Assembly: GCA_002403375.1 (NCBI GenBank)
Contig: DHHQ01000019.1
Coordinates: 14,613 to 78,612, forward strand
Length of the DNA: 64,000 nt
Direction: 5' to 3'
Source: Thiobacillus denitrificans
GTDB lineage: Bacteria; Pseudomonadota; Gammaproteobacteria; Burkholderiales; Thiobacillaceae
Of the stretch, positions 44,437 through 53,178 are shown in pieces. Under the pieces are notes generated by a model. It was not told the DNA's origin and ran no database searches. It was given only the letters and a program-made list of their open reading frames with translations. The position numbers and the translations under genes are program-made. Position 1 is the stretch's first letter. The number at the start of each line of letters is the position of its first letter.

Positions 44437-45626
44437 GCAGTGCGCCCCAGCAAGGTCAGCGGCAACGCCAGACCGGTGAGTTGCGCCAGGCGACGGAAGC
44501 GCGGGATCTCGTCCAGCCGCGCACGCCAAGCGGCCAGGCGCGGTTTGAGCCGTGTTTCGATCCAGGCCGGGTCGCGGTCGCGGATCGCGCGCGCGAGTTC
44601 ATGCGGCGACATGAAACGCACGTCGGGGCACGCCTCGAGCGCTGCGTTCAGCCCCGCCTCGAACATGGCCAGGCTGGCATCCAGCGTCCGCAGAAAGTTA
44701 AAGCGATGGGTTTCGACCAAGCAGGCGCGTCCCTGCCGGGTGCGCGTCTGCAAGCCGTCGGCCAGGCGCTGCGGCGCGTGGCCCAGCGCGGGTTCGAAAT
44801 AGACATCGCGCACCAGATAATCCTGGCCGGCGCGTGAACGCTCACCTGTCAGCATCGTCGCATCGACGCAGCCGGGCTGGCCGGCGGCATCGCGGCAGGT
44901 AGCGCGATGACCGGGGCTGATGATGGTCTCGACACCGGCCTGAGCCCAGGCGGCCTCGACGGTGTCGTCCCAGACGAAGGTGGTGGCGACGGCCACCTGC
45001 GGCGCATTGCCGAATAGCGCCCGGTAGTCGGCGGCTTCGGCGGCGACGGCCTGGCGGATCGCGTCGGCCGGCAGTGCGCGGGACGGCAGGCTGCTCGCAT
45101 CGACCCAGCGGCTTTGCAAGGGTGACGGCAGATCTTCGGTCGCAGCAGGCTCAGGGGCTGTCAGCCAGTCGAACACTGCGGGATTGTCCTGTGCTGCGGC
45201 GATCAGTGCCGGCGGCCAGTAGTGGCACTGCCCATGCAGTTGCGGAACGAACACGCCCGCCTCGATGCCGGCAGACATAGCGGCACGCACCCCGTCGAAG
45301 CGCGGATCGCTCAGAGGCAGCGCGTGATACCCGGTGCAGTCGGCGGCGACGATGCGCGGGCCGTCGGGCACTTCCAGGATCACGCCAAGCGTCATGACTG
45401 CCGGGCGACCGCTGCGGTCGCGGATGCGCTGCAGCAGCGCCGACAGCCGAGTCAGTGCATCGGCCTGCTGCAAGGGCCCGGCGCCCCAGTCGTCGCTTTC
45501 GATGACGAGGATGGGGATGCGGAACACGGGTTCGCGCCAGCGGGCGCGCAAGGGCTGCGCGAAGGCGAGCAGGACGGCGCCCCACAGGAGAAGAATGGCG
45601 GAGAAGGCGAGGGCGAGGGGGATCAC
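44433..45626 (-). CDS. Membrane-anchored polysaccharide deacetylase-like protein
   Basis: A 397-residue protein starting at GTG 45626, with an N-terminal membrane helix (IPLALAFSAILLLWGAVLLAF). LVIESDDWGAGP carries the paired aspartates expected of a NodB motif 1 and QLHGQCHYWPP has the HxxxH zinc pair of motif 2, so a CE4-like fold is likely, but the rest is divergent. An in-frame TTG at 45671 is an alternative start. Substrate unknown; probably periplasmic. The RBS is weak. Confidence 0.6.
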   Translation of the reverse strand: MIPLALAFSAILLLWGAVLLAFAQPLRARWREPVFRIPILVIESDDWGAGPLQQADALTRLSALLQRIRDRSGRPAVMTLGVILEVPDGPRIVAADCTGYHALPLSDPRFDGVRAAMSAGIEAGVFVPQLHGQCHYWPPALIAAAQDNPAVFDWLTAPEPAATEDLPSPLQSRWVDASSLPSRALPADAIRQAVAAEAADYRALFGNAPQVAVATTFVWDDTVEAAWAQAGVETIISPGHRATCRDAAGQPGCVDATMLTGERSRAGQDYLVRDVYFEPALGHAPQRLADGLQTRTRQGRACLVETHRFNFLRTLDASLAMFEAGLNAALEACPDVRFMSPHELARAIRDRDPAWIETRLKPRLAAWRARLDEIPRFRRLAQLTGLALPLTLLGRTA

Positions 45627-45703
45627 CGTGCCGCTGCCTTCGTCACGTCGATCCGGCGCGTTTCCCGCCAAGGAGGAAAGCGCGCGGCCAGTTCAATGCA
45701 ACG

Positions 45704-45735
45704 ACTGGATTGCCGCGCTTCGCACGCAATGACGG
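45704..45735. repeat. Partial copy of a dispersed palindromic repeat
   Basis: The sequence ACTGGATTGCCGCGCTTCGC followed by ACGCAATGACGG is a partial match to a palindromic intergenic repeat (core ATTGC...GCAAT with an inner GCG/CGC arm) that I know from several bacterial genomes. It lies in the gap between the sulfotransferase 4 gene and the deacetylase-like gene. It could fold into an imperfect hairpin. Confidence 0.4.
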
Positions 45736-45774
45736 CGCGGATGTCATTTCCACCAGAGGAGCACGGTGTCTGCA

Positions 45775-46767
45775 TCAATACCCCATCCGCGCGGCCACGT
45801 CCGTCACCTGCGGCAGCACGCGCTCGATCCTGTCGCGGTTGCGGCCGTCCTTCCACTTGTCGAGACGGATTTCGGAGAAGGCGTTGTAGGGGATGTCGAG
45901 CACCTCGGCGCAATGCGCCTGCAGGCGAGCGTCGAACGCGAGGCCGCAGCCTTCGAAGATCCGGCGGAAGGTCGCGACCGGGTCGCGCAGGAAGTCCTCG
46001 TAGAACACCTCGACCCACTGCCCCGCGGGCACGTCCGCCTTCGCGTCGAGGATGGCGCGGTTGATCGCGTTGTACTGGAAGGCGGCGACGACCTCGACCG
46101 GCGCGTCCACGTAGCTGCGCCAGCCGTCGGCAAGGAAGAAGCACCACTGGGAAAGCGCGCCGTTCTCCACCGCCACCGTCGCCGGCAATTCGCTCGACCA
46201 GGTGGCGAACTCCTCGGGTTTCCTCCATCCCTCGATCAGCGAATTGAGGTTGTCGCCCGGGCTGCGCTTGACGTAGACGAACACGGCGTCGGGGAACAGC
46301 GCCTGCAGATAGGGGACACACAGGCCGTTCTGGTTGTTCTTGTCGACCCAGCGGTGGCGGCCGGTCCAGCTGTAGAAGTAGCGGCTCACCGTGTCGCGGT
46401 CGGCCACGCTGGCGTCTCCCGCGTCGAGCCCATGGGTATCCCAGTTCTTCTCGGCGAGCGGATGTAGGTCCATCCAGTAGTCGTGGGTCTCGCGCTGCAG
46501 GCTGCCGATCTCGTCCGATTCGGACAGCGTCTTGTAGACGAGCGTGGTCCCGGCACGCGAGCAGCCGACGACGATGACGGGACGCCGGGCGGGCCTCGGC
46601 GCCAGTTGCCAGGCGGCGCTGCGCACGCCGCGCTGGAGACGCCGCCCATGGTAGGCGAGGGTTTTGCTAGCTTTAATCAGGAATTCACTCAACTGTTCGG
46701 GCTTTCTGACAATATAGTGAACAGGGGGCAAACAGGATTCATGCCAAGACAGCCTGTTCGTTTTCAT
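45775..46767 (-). CDS. Sulfotransferase-like protein 4
   Basis: A 330-residue protein with VIVVGCSRAGTTLVYKTL (5'-phosphosulfate loop with Ala in place of Ser) and VFVYVKRSPGDNLNSLI (3'-phosphate site). WVEVFYEDFLRDPVATFRRIFEGCGL and LDKWKDGRNRDRIERVLPQ fit the family end. The N-terminal 45 residues are encoded by unusually AT-rich DNA. ATG 46767 is chosen over GTG 46788. It is divergent from the asparagine-synthase-like gene at 46797. Confidence 0.83.
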   Translation of the reverse strand: MKTNRLSWHESCLPPVHYIVRKPEQLSEFLIKASKTLAYHGRRLQRGVRSAAWQLAPRPARRPVIVVGCSRAGTTLVYKTLSESDEIGSLQRETHDYWMDLHPLAEKNWDTHGLDAGDASVADRDTVSRYFYSWTGRHRWVDKNNQNGLCVPYLQALFPDAVFVYVKRSPGDNLNSLIEGWRKPEEFATWSSELPATVAVENGALSQWCFFLADGWRSYVDAPVEVVAAFQYNAINRAILDAKADVPAGQWVEVFYEDFLRDPVATFRRIFEGCGLAFDARLQAHCAEVLDIPYNAFSEIRLDKWKDGRNRDRIERVLPQVTDVAARMGY

Positions 46768-46796
46768 TATCACGTATCCCGCTGACACGACACACC

Positions 46797-48623
46797 ATGG
46801 ATGGAATCTTCGGCTGGCTGGGCGAGCACGGCGCGCATCAGGACCTGCTCCGGCACATGGGACGCGCGGCCGGCCTGTCGCCCGACGCGCTGCTGCAGGA
46901 ACACAGCTGCCAGACGCTGGGCGTGGCGGCCTGCTCGCGCTTCGGCAAGGCCGCCACGCATGTCGATAACGGGCTTGCCGCCGTCGTGCACGGGCGCCCC
47001 CGGTTCCAGGACCCGGAACTGGCGTCCATCGCGCGCGACCGCAATCCCGCGGTGGCGGTCGCGCACGGCTGGCAACGTTTCGGCGACGCGCTGCCGACCC
47101 TTATGCAGGGCAGCTTCGCGCTCGCCGTGCTCGCCCCCCTGCGGCAGAACGCCTTCCTCGCGCTCGACCGCGCCGGCGCCGAGCGCCTCTGCTACGCCCG
47201 GCGCGGCGGCCAGCTGGTGTTCGGCAGCAGCGCCCAGAGCGTGGCGGCCCACCCCCACGTGGGACGCGACATCGACCCGCAGGCGATCTACGACTACCTC
47301 TACTTCCACACCATCCCGGCGCCGCGCAGCCTGTACCAAGGCGTGCACAAGCTGCTGCCGGGACAGTACGCCAGCCTGAAGAACGGCCAGGTCCGCACCG
47401 GCTTCTACTGGCAGGCCGACTACACCCCGGATCACGCCGATTTCGATACCCACCGCCGCCATTTCCGCAGCGTGCTGGACGCGGCGGTGCGCGACGCCGA
47501 CCGGCCCGGCACCGCCGCCTTCCTCTCCGGCGGCACCGACAGCTCGACCGTGGTCGGCGCGCTCACCGCCGCGCGCGGCGCACCGGTCGACACCTTCTCG
47601 ATCGGTTTCGACGCCGCCGGCTTCGACGAGATGGAATACGCGCGCTGCGCCGCCGAGCGCTACGCCAGCCGCGCCAACGAGTACTACCTCAAGCCGGCCG
47701 ACATCGTCACCGCGATCCCGGTCATCGCCCGTGCATACGACGAGCCCTTCGGCAACGACTCCGCGGTGCCGACCTGGTTCTGCGCCAGGACAGCGCGCGA
47801 AGCGGGATTCGAGCACATGCTGGCGGGCGACGGCGGCGACGAGATCTTCGGCGGCAACGCACGCTACGCCAAGCAGCGCCTGTTCGAGGCCTACGCGCGC
47901 ATTCCTGCGGCGCTGCGAAGCGGCCTGATCGAGCCGCTCGCGCACCTGCCCGGCCTGTCGCACCGCTTTCCGCTGTCCAAGCTGAAGAGCTACGTCAGCC
48001 AGGCGAAGATCGGCCTGCCGCTGCGACTGGAGAGCTACAACTTCCTGCACCGCACCCCGCTCGACCAGATCCTCGATGCCGATTTCATCGCGGCCGTCGA
48101 TCCCTCGACGGCCGACGCCGCGCTGGTCGAGGTCTACGAACGCACCGCGTCGGACCACTACATCAACCGCATGATGCACCTCGACCTCAAGTTCACGCTC
48201 GCCGACAACGACCTGCGCAAGGTCGGAGCGATGACCGAGGCCGCCGGCATCGAGGTGCACTACCCGCTGCTCGACGACCGCCTGGTGGCCTTCGCCAACC
48301 GGCTGCCGGTGGACTACAAGGTGCGCGGGCAGAAGCTGCGCTGGTTCTTCAAGGCCGCGCTCGACGACCTGCTGCCGGAGAAGATCATCAACAAGAGCAA
48401 GCACGGCTTCGGCCTGCCGTTCGGCGTGTGGAGCACACAGCACGCGCCGCTCGGCGAACTGGTGGGCGACAGCCTGTCCGACTTCAAGCGCCGCGGCTGG
48501 GTCCAGCCGGCCTACCTCGACCACATGCTGTCGATGCAGCGCGGGCCGCACGCCAGCTACTACGGCGTGATGATCTGGGTGACGATGATGCTGGAGCGCT
48601 GGCTCCAGGCCAACGCGCACTAG
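46797..48623 (+). CDS. Asparagine synthase-like amidotransferase with Asp at position 2
   Basis: A 608-residue protein, intact except for its nucleophile: it begins MDGIFGWLGE where functional enzymes have MCGIFG. The ATPase/synthase domain is complete (FLSGGTDSST at 243-251, HMLAGDGGDEIFGGNARY, KSKHGFGLPF). The glutaminase half keeps its general fold (MQGSFALAVL, ALDRAGAERLCYAR). It should be unable to hydrolyse glutamine and may use free ammonia or another amine to amidate a carboxyl group, for example of a uronic acid. The gene stands alone on the + strand. Confidence 0.9.
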   Translation: MDGIFGWLGEHGAHQDLLRHMGRAAGLSPDALLQEHSCQTLGVAACSRFGKAATHVDNGLAAVVHGRPRFQDPELASIARDRNPAVAVAHGWQRFGDALPTLMQGSFALAVLAPLRQNAFLALDRAGAERLCYARRGGQLVFGSSAQSVAAHPHVGRDIDPQAIYDYLYFHTIPAPRSLYQGVHKLLPGQYASLKNGQVRTGFYWQADYTPDHADFDTHRRHFRSVLDAAVRDADRPGTAAFLSGGTDSSTVVGALTAARGAPVDTFSIGFDAAGFDEMEYARCAAERYASRANEYYLKPADIVTAIPVIARAYDEPFGNDSAVPTWFCARTAREAGFEHMLAGDGGDEIFGGNARYAKQRLFEAYARIPAALRSGLIEPLAHLPGLSHRFPLSKLKSYVSQAKIGLPLRLESYNFLHRTPLDQILDADFIAAVDPSTADAALVEVYERTASDHYINRMMHLDLKFTLADNDLRKVGAMTEAAGIEVHYPLLDDRLVAFANRLPVDYKVRGQKLRWFFKAALDDLLPEKIINKSKHGFGLPFGVWSTQHAPLGELVGDSLSDFKRRGWVQPAYLDHMLSMQRGPHASYYGVMIWVTMMLERWLQANAH

Positions 48624-51600
48624 CCCGGCCACTGCACCCTGACCACGTTGGAGACGCGGCTGAGGTTGCGGTCGGCGTCCCAACTGCAGACCGCGATGTA
48701 GTACGTTCCGGCCGGCAGAATTTCGAGGCCGGGCTGCTTCGGCGCGCCGAACCAGTTGTGCGGCCGCAGTTCGCGGATCGTGAAGGTTTCGGGCTGGCCG
48801 GCCGGCGCTGGAACCGGCTCGCCCGCCACGTGCTCGGCCATCCAGAAGGCGTCGACGCGGTGCCAGTCCGGACTTTCGCGCTGCACGTCTTTCGGCTCGC
48901 TTCCCGCCTCGCCGGGGGCGATGTCGGTCTTCATTCGCTTGCGCCCGGTGGATCGCGACAGGATGATCTGCTCGGCCTTCTGCACGATGCGCGTCTTGTC
49001 GGCGTCGCGCGCGGGATGGTCGGTGGGCGCGAACTCGACGATGGGCTTCGTGCTGTACTTGACGAAATACCGCTCGGCACGCCCGCTCGGGCCGTCGTCG
49101 CGCGGACTGCTCCAGGTGAGCGCGATGCCCGAGCGGTCTGCGCGGACGACACGCAGGTCGGTGATCGGGTCCGGCGGCCGCGCCGAACGCTTGGCGACAT
49201 TCTCCTGCTCCCAGTGGACTGTCTGCAGGAAGCGGTCCTGGATCCAGGCGCCCTCGCGGGCGCTCTCGAAATTCCGGTAGCGCTCGGCGACCTCCGGCCA
49301 GCCGGTGTAGTGGTAGAGAACCGGCCACGCCTGGACCACCCAGTCGTGGCGCTGCGGCGTCAGCGTGGCGCCCTTGTCGTCCCCGTGGCCCAGCGGCCGG
49401 TTGGGCATCCCGGTGCGATTGTTGATCATGCCCAGTTGCGGGAAATGGAGCACATGGTGGCTGAAGTAGTCGGCCTGCCCCCAGAGCCCGTCGAGGATGC
49501 GCTCGTCGTCGTAGGTCTTGTACGCCTCGTGCAACGCGAGAGCACCCATCGCCTCCATCCAGCTCTGATCCCAGGACTGTCCCACGGCCGTGCCGCGCCC
49601 GACCAGCGACCCCAGCATGCCGGAGACCGAGTCCTTCCAGTTGCTCAGCTTGCCATGGCGGTGGCGCAGCAGGGCGAGCGCCCGGCGCACCTGCCAGCGC
49701 GAGAACTCGTCGTACACCGGGCTACCGGTGGCGTGGTAGCCGGCGAGATTGGTGAACAGCATCCAGACGTAAACCCGGCTGTAATGACCGCGCCGCAGCG
49801 CATCGGGGTCACGCGTGAACAGGTCGGTGACGGAAAGCGGCTGCATCCTGCCCTGGAACAGGTGGCGTTGCTGGAAGTTGATGTCCCAGTTGACGAAGCC
49901 GTGGATGGCGTCGAGCGCGCGCACGTCGCCCGTCAGGTAGTAGTACTCGAACAGGCGGAACAGCGCATAGTGCTCCATGTCCGGCAGAATCTTGTAGCCG
50001 TTCAGGTAGCTGCGACCGCCCTTGTACCGCACCACCTCGCCTGTGGGCGTCTTCTCGGTGTACGTCCTGTCGCCGCGCCACAGGGTGAAGTCCTTCGGGC
50101 CGAAGGCGGTCAGGCGGTTCCAGTCCTCCAGCGCGCGGTCGACCGCACGGTAGCGGTCGGTGCCGCCGCCGAAGCGGATCACGCTGTCGCGGTAGGCCCA
50201 GCCCGGGTTGTGGGCGATGCTCCAGCGGCTGATCGCCAGGTTGCGCTCGAGATCGGCGAGCATCCCGCTGCGCAGGAAGCTGAGCCACCCTGAGCCGAGG
50301 CTGTCGTGGTGGCCGCCGGAGTTGTAGCTGCGGCTCTCGCCGTGCTTGCCCACGCCGACGTTCGGCGGCATCCAGTGCCGGTCGGAGTCCGCGCCGCGTT
50401 CGGCCTTGCCGGGTGCCCGGGCGATCTCGAAGTACCAGTTGCCGGCGTCGGCATACCAGGCGGGCGGCGCGCGGGCGAACAGCGGATATTCGAAAGCCTC
50501 GGCCACCTCCTGGACCCGCGCCTGGCGCGCGTCGCCGGCATGGAAGTAATACAGGACGTCGTGCAGGCTGCGCTCGCCCAGATCCAGGTCGTACGCGGGA
50601 CGGTCATCGCCGGCACGGTGCCCGGGGCTGTCGGCCTGCACCACCGCCTTCAGCTGTGTCGCCGACAGGCCGACGGCGCGCGGTGCCTGCTCCCACAGAT
50701 AACGCATGGCGACCGCCACGCCCTTGTCGCCGTCGGAGACGTCGAGAAAACGCCCCCGCTTGCCCGCCGCACGGGGGATGGCGACGAGGCCGTCCGTGCC
50801 CACGCCGACCTGGTAGCCCCCCTCGCGCACCGTCTCGCGGCGCTTTTCCTTCTCGACGCGGCCCGCGTCCTGGACCAGCCAGCCCGCCTGCTGCGCCGAG
50901 ACAGGAAAGGATGCGACCGCCGGCGCGCCCGGCAGCGGAAGCTCTCCGCCGCCGGTAACGACCGCACCCGGCGCGAGCGTCAGGGTGTGGTTGAGGCTCG
51001 CCTCGCGAAACAGGTGGCTCGACTGCGGCTGGGCACGGTCGGCGTTTTCCACGCCGTACTCGACCTTGATGTAACTCTGCCCGCGGTAGAAGTGCAGGCG
51101 CACCGTATAGTCGTAAAGTCCCCCCTTGAGGGTTCCGGCCCCGGCCGCCGCGGGCAGATGCCGCCCGCGGATCACGACGACGCTTCGGAGCGGCGCCGCG
51201 GTTTCCACCGCCACTTCCCGCGGCGCCCCCCCACGGTAGAGGCCCTCGGCGATGTGGACCTTTTCCAGGCTGCGCGTCTTCTCCCAGCCGTGGGTATTCC
51301 AGGACGGCCCGCGAAAGCGCTCCACCTGCCGGACTTCCCCGGACCGCAGCGCGGGGCCGTCGCCGGCGGCGGCCTTCAACACCTGCCTGCCGCCGACGCT
51401 GACCGACTGCAGCAAGCTGCCATCGTGCCTGGAAATCGTCGCGAGCAGCGCGCCCGTTTCGACGCGAATCGACTCCCCTGTTTCCGTGATGCGTATCGGC
51501 GCGGAAACCGCCTGGGCGGGGCGGTCGTTGCGCAGATGCACGGTCACCTTGCCATTGGCCGCCACGTCCGCCTGGAAATCCAGCAGCACCCAGCGCAGCG

Positions 51601-51889
51601 AGTCGTCGCGCGCCCCGTAGCGGCTGAGCACGGTGAACTGGGCCGGGATCTCGCGCCCCGCCGCGTCCGTCAGGCGCAGCTCGCCGACGTCCTTCACGGC
51701 ACCTACAGGCAAGGGCACGCCCGTCGTCACGGGCCAATCCTGGCGCGCAACGCCCGAGTTGTCCTTGATCTCGAGCGGCACGCTGAAGCGGCCGTCGTGC
51801 CAGTCATACGCACCACCCTGCGTGTCCCGCGCCGCCGCCGGGGGGACGGAAAGCAGGAACGCCAGGGCCAGCACGAGTGAACGCATCAT
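48620..51889 (-). CDS. Very large exported protein related to exo-rhamnogalacturonan lyases
   Basis: A 1089-residue protein with a clear signal peptide (SLVLALAFLLSVPPAAA). Residues about 25-130 resemble the PcRGLX/YetA-like beta-sandwich (VPLEIKDNSGVARQDWPVTTGVPLP, SLRWVLLDFQADV). The middle (about residues 440-860) contains aromatic, His-rich stretches (YFHAGD, NWYFEIARAP, NSGGHHDSLGSGWLSF) that look like the barrel of polysaccharide lyases. A fibronectin type III-like region (ITDLRVVRADRSGIALTWSSP) is near residue 900. Likely a periplasmic or secreted enzyme that trims an acidic glycan. Its stop shares the CTAG with the convergent gene. Confidence 0.7.
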   Translation of the reverse strand: MMRSLVLALAFLLSVPPAAARDTQGGAYDWHDGRFSVPLEIKDNSGVARQDWPVTTGVPLPVGAVKDVGELRLTDAAGREIPAQFTVLSRYGARDDSLRWVLLDFQADVAANGKVTVHLRNDRPAQAVSAPIRITETGESIRVETGALLATISRHDGSLLQSVSVGGRQVLKAAAGDGPALRSGEVRQVERFRGPSWNTHGWEKTRSLEKVHIAEGLYRGGAPREVAVETAAPLRSVVVIRGRHLPAAAGAGTLKGGLYDYTVRLHFYRGQSYIKVEYGVENADRAQPQSSHLFREASLNHTLTLAPGAVVTGGGELPLPGAPAVASFPVSAQQAGWLVQDAGRVEKEKRRETVREGGYQVGVGTDGLVAIPRAAGKRGRFLDVSDGDKGVAVAMRYLWEQAPRAVGLSATQLKAVVQADSPGHRAGDDRPAYDLDLGERSLHDVLYYFHAGDARQARVQEVAEAFEYPLFARAPPAWYADAGNWYFEIARAPGKAERGADSDRHWMPPNVGVGKHGESRSYNSGGHHDSLGSGWLSFLRSGMLADLERNLAISRWSIAHNPGWAYRDSVIRFGGGTDRYRAVDRALEDWNRLTAFGPKDFTLWRGDRTYTEKTPTGEVVRYKGGRSYLNGYKILPDMEHYALFRLFEYYYLTGDVRALDAIHGFVNWDINFQQRHLFQGRMQPLSVTDLFTRDPDALRRGHYSRVYVWMLFTNLAGYHATGSPVYDEFSRWQVRRALALLRHRHGKLSNWKDSVSGMLGSLVGRGTAVGQSWDQSWMEAMGALALHEAYKTYDDERILDGLWGQADYFSHHVLHFPQLGMINNRTGMPNRPLGHGDDKGATLTPQRHDWVVQAWPVLYHYTGWPEVAERYRNFESAREGAWIQDRFLQTVHWEQENVAKRSARPPDPITDLRVVRADRSGIALTWSSPRDDGPSGRAERYFVKYSTKPIVEFAPTDHPARDADKTRIVQKAEQIILSRSTGRKRMKTDIAPGEAGSEPKDVQRESPDWHRVDAFWMAEHVAGEPVPAPAGQPETFTIRELRPHNWFGAPKQPGLEILPAGTYYIAVCSWDADRNLSRVSNVVRVQWPG

Positions 51890-53178
51890 TCGGCCCTCAG
51901 GACCCTGGCCCAGATCCGACGCCGCCCGGCCGCATCCTCCTGCTCGAAGGCGAGCAGGAATTGCCGCTTCCCGGCCGCAAGCGCAGGATGGGCGAGACGA
52001 TGTTCCGATTCGTGGAGGATCTGCCAGGCCGGCGCCTGATCGAGGCGTACGCCGGCCGGCGTCAGGCGCGCCCCGAGCAGGCGGTTGCGGTCGGACGGCT
52101 TGCCGGAATACGCCTCGCGTGCGGCCACCAGGTACATGCCCTCGCCAAAGGCCGCGGCGACCGGGCCGTCGACCGGGATATCCGCGTTGTACAGCGCGAT
52201 CATGTGCTCGGTGTTCCAGCCGGACCACGGCCGCGGCCGTTCCGGGTTGGGATTCCTGAACGGCGTCGCCCGTCCGGAATCGAACACCGCCGCCGTGGCG
52301 GTCCGGTTTCCGCCCTTTCCGGACGACCCCCAGCCCGCGTAGAGCGCGCGCGAAGCGCCGTCGCCGACGAAGATGCCGTCGGTCCTTCCGAGGTCGACCG
52401 CGGGCGACCGCCGCACCTCGAGCACGTTCAGCCTCCCGGTGCGAAGCGCCAGCGGCGCGAAATGCCGCGTGACCATGGTCGCCAGCCCGCCCGACTTCGA
52501 CCACGCCGTCTCGTCGTTCCACGACAGCAGCCAGCCTGCACCGGCGCGCGCGAGGGCGAGCCGGCCACCGATCAGCCGCTCGCCGCGAAATTCGAGCGGC
52601 TGAACCCCGGCCGCGCCCTTCGCGGAAACGATCGCCGCCCGCAGCGCGTAGTGGCGGTCGTAGTGCTGCCAGACCACCAGCGCCCCGCCGTCCGCCGGCG
52701 CCACCACCGGGCTGGCCTGGTTGTTTGCCCCGCCGGCGAGCAGGAAGCCGTTGGGTTCGAGAACCTGGCCCTGCGCGTCGACGTGCGCGGCGTAGACGTC
52801 CCAGTCGCGCCCGTTCCTGAAGTCGTGCCAGACGACCAGGAACTTCCCGTCGGCATAGGTCACGCGGGGCTGCTCCTGGCTGGCTTCGGCGTCGCAGACG
52901 ACGATGGGCTGGCGGTCCAGCACGCGGCCGGCCGCATCGACGCGGACCGCCAGGATGTCCCCGCTCTGGGCCTGATGGTAGAAGCGCCCCTGCTGCCAGA
53001 CCACCAGATAGGTGCCCTTGCCGTCGTGGGCAGCGACCGGGCCCAGTTGCGCTCGCGCGTCCCCGGGCATCGGCATGAGCGCCACGGCATCACCGGCGAC
53101 GAGCGTCGGCGAAGCGGCGGCAGCGGCGGCGAGCAAGGCCCCGAGCGTCACCAGCAGGCCCTGCAGACGGACGCTCAT
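51886..53178 (-). CDS. Exported beta-propeller-like protein 1
   Basis: A 430-residue protein with a signal peptide (GLLVTLGALLAAAAAASP) and repeated units of the type DGKxLVVWxxxRxxxxDVYAAxVDAxGxVL (GTYLVVWQQGRFYHQAQ, GKFLVVWHDFRNGRDWDVYAAHVDAQG, ALVVWQHYDRHYALRAA, WGSSGKGGNRTA), which suggests a beta-propeller. No catalytic motif is recognised; glycan binding is plausible. Overlaps both neighbours by four bases (ATGA). The frame to 53427 is not conserved. Confidence 0.75.
   Translation of the reverse strand: MSVRLQGLLVTLGALLAAAAAASPTLVAGDAVALMPMPGDARAQLGPVAAHDGKGTYLVVWQQGRFYHQAQSGDILAVRVDAAGRVLDRQPIVVCDAEASQEQPRVTYADGKFLVVWHDFRNGRDWDVYAAHVDAQGQVLEPNGFLLAGGANNQASPVVAPADGGALVVWQHYDRHYALRAAIVSAKGAAGVQPLEFRGERLIGGRLALARAGAGWLLSWNDETAWSKSGGLATMVTRHFAPLALRTGRLNVLEVRRSPAVDLGRTDGIFVGDGASRALYAGWGSSGKGGNRTATAAVFDSGRATPFRNPNPERPRPWSGWNTEHMIALYNADIPVDGPVAAAFGEGMYLVAAREAYSGKPSDRNRLLGARLTPAGVRLDQAPAWQILHESEHRLAHPALAAGKRQFLLAFEQEDAAGRRRIWARVLRAE

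Noticed and set aside
46770..49328. 852-codon - strand frame over the asparagine-synthase-like gene
   Set aside because: Typical G+C-driven antisense frame; the + strand gene has complete catalytic motifs and the - strand translation has none.
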